19,758 bases of DNA from Candidatus Dadabacteria bacterium (GTDB taxonomy: Bacteria > Desulfobacterota_D > UBA1144 > Nemesobacterales > UBA2774). Below, in pieces: positions 6,995-15,267 of this stretch. The first letter of the stretch is position 1; the number at the start of each line of letters is the position of its first letter. The stretch lies in the NCBI GenBank assembly GCA_004356555.1, contig SMWY01000097.1, forward strand, positions 1-19,758, written 5' to 3'. The notes beneath the pieces were generated by a model. The model worked only from the letters and a program-made list of their open reading frames with translations, did no database searches and had not been told where the DNA came from. A program made the translations under genes and the position numbers.

Positions 6995-9900
6995 ATGCGT
7001 AAAAGAATCCTAGCCTCCATCAGAATTTTCTTCATCGTTATAATTGTCGCTCTAGTAGGTCTTTTCTTTCTATCCCAAACCCAATATTTCAGGAACCTGG
7101 TAAGAAGTACAGCTGAAAGCATCGTAAGCTCCACAACCGGGCAGATATTTACCATCGGAGAGCTTGAGGGAAACTTTTTTAACAACATCAAATTGTCAGA
7201 CGTTTCTTTCGTCATTGAAGGTGAGAACTTTGTAACAGTAAAAGAGATTGCACTTGATTACTCCCTTCCTCATATGCTAAACAGTTCAACATTATTCAGT
7301 AAAGTGGTACCTGTAGACAATCTCTTAATAAACGGTCTAGAAGTAAATCTTATAAAATATACGGACGGCACATGGAATTTTGAAAAAATTGGCGAAGCTG
7401 AAGAAAAAAAAGAAAACGATAAAGAAAAGAGTCCTCCTGACTGGAGCATAATACTGTCCAAGTTCCTTCTACAAGACGCTCTAATAACTACGGATGACAG
7501 GGTCGATAGCAAGGTTTCAAAATACGTAATTCCTGAAGTAGATCTATCAGTAAAATTAATCGATATATACAGAGAAATAGAGCTTGATTTAAAAAATGCG
7601 GACTTTAACGCCCCTGATCAAAATATCTCTGTTGAAGGCTTATCAACCAAAGCTTATTACTCAAGCGATAGAGCCTATATAAAAAACTTCAAAGTCTTAT
7701 TCAATAATGCTGAGATCAAATTGGACGCAGAAGCGGATAACCTTGAAGACAAACCTAAATTTTCGTTTAATGCTTCGGTCCAAAATTTTGTAATAGAAAA
7801 CATCGGGACTTTAAACGTAGAGACTGAAGGCAGCGGAGAATATATAAGCTATACGAATATTAGAGCCAAGGCGACTATTAAAATCCCCGAGTCAGAGATT
7901 TTCCACAACAAAGTATCAGGAACATTGGAAGAGATCTCCATGTCCGGCACAACTATCCAAATAACGGGTGGCAACTTTAATAGCGATTTGGGAGCAATAA
8001 AACTAGACGGGGATATTGATCTTAATAGGATAATCTCTAAAGAAGGTAATAATAATTTTGATCTCACACTTTTATTAAATGACATAAAGACAACAGAGAT
8101 TTTTACACTTCTTGAAGCAGCAATCGACACTCCTTCAGACCTTCTTATTGATACTCAACTTGGGGCAGTCCTTAACTCCGAGATAAATGTGGTTGGTAGC
8201 TGGGAAGAGTTTTCAGACCTAAACGTTAAAGCAAACATAAAGAAATTTGAAATTAAGGGTAGTGACGCCGGAGATTTGAAACTAACGGGGACAGCAGATT
8301 ATTCAACTAGTGGAGCTGGAGTTGATGTGAAATTAACGCTAGAGGAAGTGAACCTTGGCTCCATACTCGCAGATCAAAATTACTTTAGCAAGATAACATC
8401 ACAATTTAATATAAAAGGTCAAATACCTTTAAAAGGAGACTTCTTAGAATACCTCTCTGCAGATGTCGAAGGCAATATAGACCCTTCAAGCATTTTTGGA
8501 ATCAACATTACAGATGGAAGTATAGACGTTTCATATGAAAATCAGATACTAGACATAAAATCTCTTACGCTTAACTCTGACAAGAATAAATTAATTGTAT
8601 CCGGCAAAAGCCCCGAGAAATTGGGAGCAGACTTCAAGTATGAGATAGAGGTCGAGAATCTAGGTTTTATTTCAGAAATGTCTCCAAATCTTGCTCTATC
8701 AGGAAGCCTGAAGGCGAGCGGTGATGTGACGGGAGCCCTTCAAAATCCAAAAATCACTATAGACGGAGAAGTGTTGGATTTTTCAATGGACAAGAAATAC
8801 AGCGCAAAATCAATAAAAATTGACGGCGAGGGGACAATTAGCACTGAAAACCCAGTGCTTAAAGCTAAAGTAGATATCAACAGTGCGGCAATAAATAAGA
8901 AGGAAATACAAGAAATTACACTTGATATAACGAGCGAGGGAACAGCCATAAACCTTGATCTAAACATTATTGAAGATGATCAGTTTAGTTATGAAATGAA
9001 AGCGACGCTGCTTGATTTGAGCACTACTCAAAAAGACATAGAAATAAGTGAGTTGATATTGAAGCTTGAAGACACAACACTTGATAACAGAGAAAACATA
9101 CTAATAACCATCGCACCTGACAGCTTTATACTTCAGAATTTTAACCTCTTCTATAACGACAACTCTGTCCTAGCCAATGCAAATATATATTACAACGGCA
9201 ACATAGATGCAGATGTAAAATTAAACAATCTAAGCTTGGATGATATAACAAAAGCCCTTGAGTTCGAGACCCCTGTTCAGGGAACCATAACCGCTAACCT
9301 GGAGCTCCAGGGCACGATGCAGAACCCGGTTATAAACGCGAATATACAATCCCAGGACTTGCAGTATCAGGATTTCGATAATGATAACGTGTCTTTTAAC
9401 CTTTCTTACCAAGATCAAAATCTTAATATACAGTTTCTAATTACCGAAGGTTCGACAAACGTTTTTGAGGCCATCGGGAACTCAAATATTGACCTTAACT
9501 TTAATAAACTTGGTGAGAATATTGAAAAAGCGACAATTAATCTAAGTGTAATTTCAAGTGGGATTAATCTAAGCCCTGTTTCAAGCTTGGCTGACGAAAT
9601 CACCAAGTCAGAGGGCACTCTGGTTATCGATCTTAAGGCATCAGGAAACCTTGTAAGCCCTACACTAATTGGACGGATAGAGCTTCAAGAAGCTACATTT
9701 CAGACAAAGTCGATCAGGAATGATATTGGCATCCCCAACGCTGTCATTGAAATGAATGGTCAAAAAGCTGTACTTCAAGATTTGCAAATAAACTCCGGCA
9801 ATGGCACCGCTACATTTAATGGGGAATTGGACATACCTACTCTCTCATACACTTTAAGCGGTGAAATGGACAACTTTTTAATAAAGCCTAAGAGTATTTC

Positions 9901-10813
9901 AACTCAACTTACAGGTGATCTAAATATAAAAGGAGAAGGTGAAAAAGTATATATAGCTGGGAAAATTATTGTTGCAAAAACCAGGGTCACAATACCCGAT
10001 CAGCCACAAAGGGAAGTAGAGGAAATTCAATTCGCCGATGTAGAGCAGGATGAATTTGTTTTAGATAGCGGAGAGGAAGAAAACTACTTTGATAAGAATG
10101 TCGCTCTCGATTTGCAGGTAAAGATGCGCAATAATAACTGGGTAAGAGGTCGCGGAGCAAACATTGAGTTACGCGGAGACCTGGATATCAAGAAAAAATA
10201 TGATCAGACGGTGAGAATAATTGGGGATATAAGTGTTATAAGGGGCACTTATGAAACCCTTGGCAAACTCTTTAGGATTGAGGAAGGAAACGTCAGTTTT
10301 TCAGGATCTAAAGAACTCGATCCATTCCTTGATATAACGGCGCTATACAGAGTCTCAGATGTCAATGTTTATATCAACATAAGCGGAAGGGTATCATCAC
10401 CGGAAATAAAACTAACTAGTGATCCCGCAATGGATGAAACAGACATCGTATCTTATCTAGTATTTGGAACTTCATCTTCAGGTATCAGCTCAGGAGAAAG
10501 GCAATCTATACAAAATGTAGCCTCAGGAGTAGCCGGCGGAATTGCAGCAGCACAGTTGGAAAGAATGCTGGGTAGCACCGTATCACTTGATGTGGTAAGC
10601 GTATCGACTTCAAATGTTGAAATAGGGAAATACCTGGCTGAGGGCCTTTACATAGCCTACGAAAGAGGCACAACTAACTCAATAATCGACTCAACTAATA
10701 TTACATATAACAAAGTTCTTGTTGAATATCAGATTTTTAAAAATGTTACAATTGATGCTGACGTAGGTGGAGAGAATCCCGGAGCTGATCTATTCTACAA
10801 TTTTAATTTCTAG
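6995..10813 (+). CDS. tamB: TamB/DUF490-type translocation and assembly module protein
   Basis: A very large (1272-residue) envelope protein anchored by one N-terminal membrane helix (about 5-27), with the rest predicted to be a long, beta-strand-rich taco-like groove spanning the periplasm. In studied relatives TamB works with TamA in outer-membrane protein assembly and, with other AsmA-like proteins, in phospholipid transport to the outer membrane. The N-terminal region after the helix (GQIFTIGELEGNFFNNIKLSDVSF) is AsmA/TamB-like. The centre is repetitive, with GxLxxxGDVTGALQNPKI and GTITANLELQGTMQNPVI-type elements. The C-terminal DUF490 domain (about 930-1272) contains VSSPEIKLTSDPAMDETDIVSYLVFG-like segments and ends in NFNF, as in the family. 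The ATG has no ribosome binding site. No TamA/BamA-like gene is adjacent on either side. It converges on the NTF2-like gene with only 17 bases between. Confidence 0.9.
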   Translation: MRKRILASIRIFFIVIIVALVGLFFLSQTQYFRNLVRSTAESIVSSTTGQIFTIGELEGNFFNNIKLSDVSFVIEGENFVTVKEIALDYSLPHMLNSSTLFSKVVPVDNLLINGLEVNLIKYTDGTWNFEKIGEAEEKKENDKEKSPPDWSIILSKFLLQDALITTDDRVDSKVSKYVIPEVDLSVKLIDIYREIELDLKNADFNAPDQNISVEGLSTKAYYSSDRAYIKNFKVLFNNAEIKLDAEADNLEDKPKFSFNASVQNFVIENIGTLNVETEGSGEYISYTNIRAKATIKIPESEIFHNKVSGTLEEISMSGTTIQITGGNFNSDLGAIKLDGDIDLNRIISKEGNNNFDLTLLLNDIKTTEIFTLLEAAIDTPSDLLIDTQLGAVLNSEINVVGSWEEFSDLNVKANIKKFEIKGSDAGDLKLTGTADYSTSGAGVDVKLTLEEVNLGSILADQNYFSKITSQFNIKGQIPLKGDFLEYLSADVEGNIDPSSIFGINITDGSIDVSYENQILDIKSLTLNSDKNKLIVSGKSPEKLGADFKYEIEVENLGFISEMSPNLALSGSLKASGDVTGALQNPKITIDGEVLDFSMDKKYSAKSIKIDGEGTISTENPVLKAKVDINSAAINKKEIQEITLDITSEGTAINLDLNIIEDDQFSYEMKATLLDLSTTQKDIEISELILKLEDTTLDNRENILITIAPDSFILQNFNLFYNDNSVLANANIYYNGNIDADVKLNNLSLDDITKALEFETPVQGTITANLELQGTMQNPVINANIQSQDLQYQDFDNDNVSFNLSYQDQNLNIQFLITEGSTNVFEAIGNSNIDLNFNKLGENIEKATINLSVISSGINLSPVSSLADEITKSEGTLVIDLKASGNLVSPTLIGRIELQEATFQTKSIRNDIGIPNAVIEMNGQKAVLQDLQINSGNGTATFNGELDIPTLSYTLSGEMDNFLIKPKSISTQLTGDLNIKGEGEKVYIAGKIIVAKTRVTIPDQPQREVEEIQFADVEQDEFVLDSGEEENYFDKNVALDLQVKMRNNNWVRGRGANIELRGDLDIKKKYDQTVRIIGDISVIRGTYETLGKLFRIEEGNVSFSGSKELDPFLDITALYRVSDVNVYINISGRVSSPEIKLTSDPAMDETDIVSYLVFGTSSSGISSGERQSIQNVASGVAGGIAAAQLERMLGSTVSLDVVSVSTSNVEIGKYLAEGLYIAYERGTTNSIIDSTNITYNKVLVEYQIFKNVTIDADVGGENPGADLFYNFNF

Positions 10814-10830
10814 CATATGGCTATCTATCT

Positions 10831-11259
10831 TTACTGTAATATTTCATTTGATATCACTTCACGTCTCGGTGCCGGGATTGGCGACGCATGGTGCAACGCT
10901 AAAAGCCAGCTTGATCCATCAAACTTGAATATATTAGTTGACTGAGCAAATACAAACTGTATTTCATCTCCTACTTTATAACTAATCTTCTCTATACAAA
11001 TTACCCACGCCATATCCCCTGAAATTTGAGCGCTTATATCCGGAAGCTCAATGTCGAGAGACCCTCCATTGCTAAATATATTTTCCCAACTCTGGCGGAC
11101 GGCTTCCCATCCATAGAGCATCGGCCAACCCGGATGAACACATTTTACACTTGCATCTTTTATCCAAACATTATCCATTTGGCCAATATCGCCACTCTTG
11201 ACAGCATGGTAAAAATTATCATTCGCTTCTAAAACATCATGTTTTTGTTTTTCCGTCAT
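10831..11259 (-). CDS. SnoaL/NTF2-like protein (ketosteroid-isomerase-like fold)
   Basis: A 142-residue cytoplasmic protein without a signal peptide, of the SnoaL_3/DUF4440 NTF2-like group. Visible family features are the helix ANDNFYHAVKSGDIGQMDNVW, KCVHPGWPMLYGWEAVRQSW (the conserved HPG and G-W segment), and the terminal strands NIFKFDGSSWLLALHHASP. Such proteins often serve as small-molecule binding or stress-associated domains of unknown substrate. The frame could start at a TTG (11277), but I chose ATG 11259 because AGGGA precedes it at short spacing. It lies 83 bases downstream of queG on the same strand and may be the last gene of that unit. It is not obviously a duplicate of the exported NTF2-like protein at 864-1325, since motifs and N-terminus differ. 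Confidence 0.8.
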   Translation of the reverse strand: MTEKQKHDVLEANDNFYHAVKSGDIGQMDNVWIKDASVKCVHPGWPMLYGWEAVRQSWENIFSNGGSLDIELPDISAQISGDMAWVICIEKISYKVGDEIQFVFAQSTNIFKFDGSSWLLALHHASPIPAPRREVISNEILQ

Positions 11260-11342
11260 ATGTTCCCTGAGTTTCAATTGATAGAAATTAGTATTCGTAA
11301 AATGAACGATTTATTTGATTATATGGAATATAGATAAAAACT

Positions 11343-12473
11343 TTAATCTGTATTCAAAAGTAAATCAATTTCCTCATTTACCGAATCATCAGTCTCTACA
11401 GTTCTATGATCTAAAAGAATTTTATTTGATCCGGGGCCGTCTATTCGCCACAAAGCCCAAACCGCATGAGCCCTGACAAGCGGTTCTTCATCATTTAAGC
11501 ATTCTTTGATATGCGGGATAAAATTCTTGTTGCCTGAGTTCCCCATAGCAATCATAACATTTCTTAAGAGTCCACGCCTTTTTGTCCTTTTTATAGGGCT
11601 TCCTTTAAACACCATTCTAAAATCCTCGACACTTAACCCTGATAGGTATGATAAATCCGGGCTGTACAAATCTTCTCTAGGTTTAAATCCAGGCTCATCT
11701 GTAATTTGGGCCCTTTTGTTCCAGGGACATACATCCTGACAAATATCACACCCGTATATATTGTTATCGATACCCTCTCTAAGTTGGACAGGCACTTTGT
11801 CTTTAAGCTCAATTGTTAGATATGAGATACAAATCCTAGAATCAAGCACATACGGCTCTATAATCGCATCCGTCGGACATGCGTCTATACATCTTGTACA
11901 CGTCCCGCACCTATCGGGGACAGGATTGTCATAGTCAAGCTCAAGGCTGGTTATTATTTCCCCTATAAAAATCCATGAACCGATTTCCTGGTTTATTAGG
12001 CAGGTATTTTTCCCAATCCACCCTACACCCGCGTATTTACCATAAACCCTTTCAAGTACAGGACCCGTATCAACGTACATTTTACTACTAACTTCCTCAG
12101 ATGCTTCCTCTTTTATATAATTCATAACAGCGCCGAGCTTATCTTCCATAACATGGTGGTAATCATCCCCCCAGGCATAACGCGAGATCCAGCCCTTTGA
12201 TTTATCTTTTTCATCTACGGAATATGGATAATCGGTATTATAATTAAGTGCGCATGATATGACTGATTTAGCGTCAGGGAGGACATGTTTTAGGTGCTCC
12301 CTTCTTTCAGGAGCTCTATCCATGTATTTCATTTCACCTGAAAATCCCTTACTCAGCCATTCTTTGAAATATTGATTCTCAGGAAAAGAATCTACAGGTG
12401 AGACCCCTACCAGATCAAACCCTAAAGCAAGAGCCTTATCCTTTATAGATTTGGTAAAACTGAATGTATCCAT
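11343..12473 (-). CDS. queG: Epoxyqueuosine reductase QueG
   Basis: Cobalamin- and iron-sulfur-dependent enzyme catalysing the last step of queuosine synthesis, reducing epoxyqueuosine to queuosine in the wobble base of tRNAs with GUN anticodons. It has 376 residues. The N-terminal cobalamin-binding domain contains the family segments YMDRAPERREHL (50-61) and VDTGPVLER (134-142) with the probable proton donor D135. Two [4Fe-4S] clusters are supplied by C189, C192, C195, C199 (CGTCTRCIDACP), C215, and C242, C245, C249 (CDICQDVCPWNK). The C-terminus has HEAT-like helices (LVRAHAVWALWRI, about 332-344). The ATG at 12473 is preferred over the in-frame TTG one codon upstream. No other queuosine gene is nearby. 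The KdsC-like gene ends 56 bases upstream. Confidence 0.96.
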   Translation of the reverse strand: MDTFSFTKSIKDKALALGFDLVGVSPVDSFPENQYFKEWLSKGFSGEMKYMDRAPERREHLKHVLPDAKSVISCALNYNTDYPYSVDEKDKSKGWISRYAWGDDYHHVMEDKLGAVMNYIKEEASEEVSSKMYVDTGPVLERVYGKYAGVGWIGKNTCLINQEIGSWIFIGEIITSLELDYDNPVPDRCGTCTRCIDACPTDAIIEPYVLDSRICISYLTIELKDKVPVQLREGIDNNIYGCDICQDVCPWNKRAQITDEPGFKPREDLYSPDLSYLSGLSVEDFRMVFKGSPIKRTKRRGLLRNVMIAMGNSGNKNFIPHIKECLNDEEPLVRAHAVWALWRIDGPGSNKILLDHRTVETDDSVNEEIDLLLNTD

Positions 12474-12529
12474 CAAAGCCTATTTTATCACATAAATGAA
12501 GGAGGAATGAGAGAATTAGGAAAGTAAGG

Positions 12530-13027
12530 TTATTCAGACCATCCGTTAGGATATCTTTTTGACTTTAATATTAAACTCGCAATCTCTCTTACAGCATGGC
12601 TTCCGATACCATATGCTGCATAATAAGACTCAGATTTAACGGCTAGAGGAGCATCAGGTGTAACAGCTGTAAATGTAATATTTTTCATTATTGGAAGATC
12701 GGTATAGTCTCTGCAAATAAAAGCAATCTCGTGATCCGAGAGAGATAATTCGGACTTCGTTTTAGCATAGAATGGTTTTATATCCGATACGGCCTCGTGC
12801 AATTCTATTCCCAAATTCTCCGCCACAGATGAAATTTCCTCAGACTTAGCTCCTGAAAAAGCAACACATTCAACGCCCGAGTCTCTTAAAAGCTCAATCT
12901 GATTCCCATTTAGTCGGTGGTTTAATGAAGGACCGACTCCATTTAAAGAAAATCCGTTGGCATTGACTAAAAGTAGTCTGATAGGGTTTAGTTCTTTAAC
13001 AAGGTCTGATCTAAGTTTTTGAAACAT
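12530..13027 (-). CDS. KdsC-like HAD-fold protein lacking catalytic aspartates (pseudo-phosphatase)
   Basis: A 165-residue protein resembling the KdsC/YrbI group of HAD phosphatases (3-deoxy-D-manno-octulosonate 8-phosphate phosphatase). The similarity lies in the layout: RLLLVNANG (17-25) where KdsC has LxxDVDG, a central IELLRDSGVECVAFSG, NLGIELHEAVSDIKPFYAK, ICRDYTDLPIM (104-114) where KdsC has GDDxNDLPVM, then VTPDAPLAVKSESYYAAYGIGSHAVREI near the end. Both motif I aspartates (nucleophile and acid/base) are asparagine (N22 and N24); the motif II T/SGR is SGA; and about 14 residues of the KdsC hairpin after motif I are missing. Phosphatase activity is therefore unlikely; a binding or scaffold role is an inference. 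ATG 13027 has a weak AGGG nine bases upstream. It is probably the first gene of an operon with queG. Confidence 0.75.
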   Translation of the reverse strand: MFQKLRSDLVKELNPIRLLLVNANGFSLNGVGPSLNHRLNGNQIELLRDSGVECVAFSGAKSEEISSVAENLGIELHEAVSDIKPFYAKTKSELSLSDHEIAFICRDYTDLPIMKNITFTAVTPDAPLAVKSESYYAAYGIGSHAVREIASLILKSKRYPNGWSE

Positions 13028-13054
13028 ATTATTGGCCCTATGGAACAGCCTAGC

Positions 13055-13083
13055 AGTTTATGTGTAAATACCATTTAATTCAA
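13055..13083 (-). promoter_or_regulatory. Possible promoter for the KdsC-like/queG/NTF2 unit
   Basis: On the minus strand TTGAAT (13083-13078) and TAAACT (13060-13055) are separated by 17 bases, each matching four of six consensus positions. The start codon at 13027 lies about 20 bases below the expected transcription start. Position and spacing are good, the hexamers are mediocre. Confidence 0.4.
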
Positions 13084-13173
13084 GCAAGTCATTTCTCACC
13101 TGCAGATTGTTCATATTTTTGCGGTGTATATTCCATACAGAAAGAAAAAACTTTAAGAAAATTAGTAGGTATG

Positions 13174-13179
13174 TATAAT
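13174..13179 (+). promoter_or_regulatory. Possible -10 box of the rhomboid gene
   Basis: TATAAT preceded directly by TG stands 10 bases before ATG 13190. If used, transcription would begin around 13186, giving an almost leaderless mRNA for ATG 13190 and excluding the TTG at 13181. No good -35 is visible. Confidence 0.35.
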
Positions 13180-13189
13180 CTTGCAAATA

Positions 13190-13891
13190 ATGTCAAAACT
13201 GAGCATTGGCCGAAGTGTATCTTCTTTCCCCATTATCAATATAACGCTGATAGCATTAAATATTCTAGTCTTTATACATGAAGAATCTCTTGGTGAGTCT
13301 ATCTATTCATTTATACACACATATGGGTTGATCCCCGCAAAGGTATTCTCAATATCATTAAATGTAGATCTCACAGAGCGTTTCCTCCCGTTTGTTTCCT
13401 CAATGTTCATTCATGGAGATTGGCTTCATCTAATAGGGAACATGTTTTTCCTATATATTTTCGGAAGCAACGTTGAAGTAAAGATGGGGCATTATAAATA
13501 CCTGATTTTCTACGTTTTATGCGGATTGGCCGCTGCTTTATTCCATGTATTGACCAACCTTGGATCACTCATCCCTATGATAGGTGCAAGCGGTGCAATC
13601 TCAGGAGTGCTCGGAGCTTACATAACATTATTTCCAATTTCTCAATTCCGAAACCCCGTCCCTATCTTTTTTCTTAAGAATATAAGATCTGTCCCGGCAG
13701 CGGCTATAATATTCTTATGGCTCGTGATTCAATTTCTAAACGGTATAAGTACCATTGATAAATCAGTGGATACGGGAGGAGTTGCATTCTGGGCTCATAT
13801 TGGCGGCTTTGTCGCGGGACTGATTTTTGTACGGTTTTTTTATAAACAAAAATATGAATTTAAAGAAAGACCCGGAAGATACTATCATTAG
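13190..13891 (+). CDS. Rhomboid-family intramembrane serine protease
   Basis: Polytopic inner-membrane protease cleaving transmembrane substrates within the membrane. From ATG 13190 it has 233 residues and about six hydrophobic segments. Family signatures are FIHGDWLHLIGNMFFLYIFG in the second helix (conserved His and Asn), the serine motif GASGAISGVLGA in the fourth, and AHIGGFVAG in the last, whose histidine forms the Ser-His dyad with the GASG serine. It has a long loop between the first two helices (about residues 33-70), common in bacterial rhomboids with a PALVFxxF-like start. In-frame TTG at 13181 is an alternative start; I prefer ATG because a TATAAT lies just before it. pfk follows after 33 bases. 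Substrate unknown. Confidence 0.93.
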   Translation: MSKLSIGRSVSSFPIINITLIALNILVFIHEESLGESIYSFIHTYGLIPAKVFSISLNVDLTERFLPFVSSMFIHGDWLHLIGNMFFLYIFGSNVEVKMGHYKYLIFYVLCGLAAALFHVLTNLGSLIPMIGASGAISGVLGAYITLFPISQFRNPVPIFFLKNIRSVPAAAIIFLWLVIQFLNGISTIDKSVDTGGVAFWAHIGGFVAGLIFVRFFYKQKYEFKERPGRYYH

Positions 13892-13924
13892 AAAATATAC
13901 TTTATAGAACAACGGTAACTAAGT

Positions 13925-15181
13925 ATGGCTCAGTCAAAAACTAAGAAGAGAAAGAGACTCGCAATACTCGTAGGGGGTGGACCTGCTCCAGGAATTAACG
14001 GAGTAATTAGTGCAGCCACAATCGAAGCAGTAAATCGAGGAATAGAGGTAATTGGAATAAGGGACGGCTTTAAATGGATATCTGAAGGTAATACCAAGCA
14101 TATAGATATACTTACAATAGAAAATACGTCCAGAATTCATAACACAGGGGGATCAATAATCGGTATTTCCAGAGTCAGCCCTCTATCAAGCAGCAGGGGC
14201 ATGAAAAACACTATAAACTGCTTAAAGAAACTGGAAGTAAAATATCTTATAACTATTGGAGGAGATGGAACTCTTTATCTGGCAAGCAGGCTTGAAAAAG
14301 AATCGAAGGGACAGATAAAAATAGCCCAGGTTCCGAAAACAATCGACAATAATATGCCTCTTCCCGGATACGTTCCGACATTTGGCTATGAAACTGCTCG
14401 TCATATAGGCACTGGGCTTGTCCATCACCTAATGGAAGATGCCAGGACTACACAAAGGTGGTATTTCGTGGTGACTATGGGGAGAAAAACCGGCCACCTT
14501 GCTCTTGGAATAGGCAAAGCCTCCGGCGCAACTTTAACGTTAATCCCCGAGGAATTCAGGGAGAAAAAAATATCCCTGAAAAAGATAATAACCATACTTG
14601 AAGGGGCCATAATAAAGAGAATGTCAGTGGGCAGAGAAGACGGGGTTGCAATCCTGGCCGAAGGTATTACCGAGAAACTGGACGAGGATGAACTCAATAA
14701 TTTAAAAGATTTAAGCGTCGATGAGCATGGAAGGATTAGGCTATCAGAAGTCGATTTAGGACAGTTATTAAAACAGCAAACTATAAAATCTCTAAGTGAA
14801 AAAGGAGTTCATACAAGAATAGTTGATAAAAGAATAGGATATGAACTCAGATCTGCCCCGCCGATACCCTTTGACGCTAAATATACTAGGGACTTAGGGT
14901 ATAGCGCTGTAAAGTTCCTGCTTGGCGGGGGTGGAGGAGCCTTAATCACTATTCAAAGAGGCAAGAAAGTTCCTTTATCTTTTGATAAGCTTATAGACTC
15001 TAAAACTGACAAAACCAAGATTCGATTTGTGGATATAAATACAGAATCTTACGAGGTCGCTCAAAAGTATATGATAAAGCTTAGCAAAGAAGATCTTACA
15101 AACCGGGAAAAACTTAGAAAACTGGCTGAATTAACAAATATGAAGCCAAATGAATTCAAAGCGTACTTTAGTGTTATATGA
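13925..15181 (+). CDS. 6-phosphofructokinase, PPi-type lineage with ATP-type glycine
   Basis: Phosphorylates fructose 6-phosphate to fructose 1,6-bisphosphate (glycolysis, cytoplasm). It has 418 residues. Motifs are VGGGPAPGINGVI (16-28, as in the PPi-PFK lineage), GGDGT (112-116), PKTIDNN (137-143), MGRKTGHLAL (185-194) and LIPEEF (206-211). In the E. coli PfkA frame, position 104 is Gly (G115), favouring ATP, while position 124 is Lys (K138), as in PPi-dependent enzymes. The catalytic aspartate (D127 equivalent) is D141. The next acidic residue, D129, is replaced by N143. The combination is like that of trypanosomatid-type ATP enzymes, so the phosphoryl donor should be left open. A poly-glycine stretch LLGGGGGAL lies near residue 335. 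The ATG lacks a clear ribosome binding site. It lies 33 bases after the rhomboid gene. Confidence 0.9.
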   Translation: MAQSKTKKRKRLAILVGGGPAPGINGVISAATIEAVNRGIEVIGIRDGFKWISEGNTKHIDILTIENTSRIHNTGGSIIGISRVSPLSSSRGMKNTINCLKKLEVKYLITIGGDGTLYLASRLEKESKGQIKIAQVPKTIDNNMPLPGYVPTFGYETARHIGTGLVHHLMEDARTTQRWYFVVTMGRKTGHLALGIGKASGATLTLIPEEFREKKISLKKIITILEGAIIKRMSVGREDGVAILAEGITEKLDEDELNNLKDLSVDEHGRIRLSEVDLGQLLKQQTIKSLSEKGVHTRIVDKRIGYELRSAPPIPFDAKYTRDLGYSAVKFLLGGGGGALITIQRGKKVPLSFDKLIDSKTDKTKIRFVDINTESYEVAQKYMIKLSKEDLTNREKLRKLAELTNMKPNEFKAYFSVI

Positions 15182-15267
15182 TACAAATTTTGCGTTTTTA
15201 AGCTAAATACTAAATTTTGAGCCCAAAATTGTTGACTTCTGTGTCAATTTATGATAAAAAAAAGTCA

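Noticed and set aside
13060..13281. Open frame of 73 codons overlapping the rhomboid start
   Set aside because: It overlaps the well-supported rhomboid gene and its promoter region, has no ribosome binding site and no recognisable motif.
15232..15237. TTGACT upstream of the MltD-like gene as a -35 box
   Set aside because: The nearest good -10 (TATGAT) is only 12 bases away, too close for a sigma-70 promoter.
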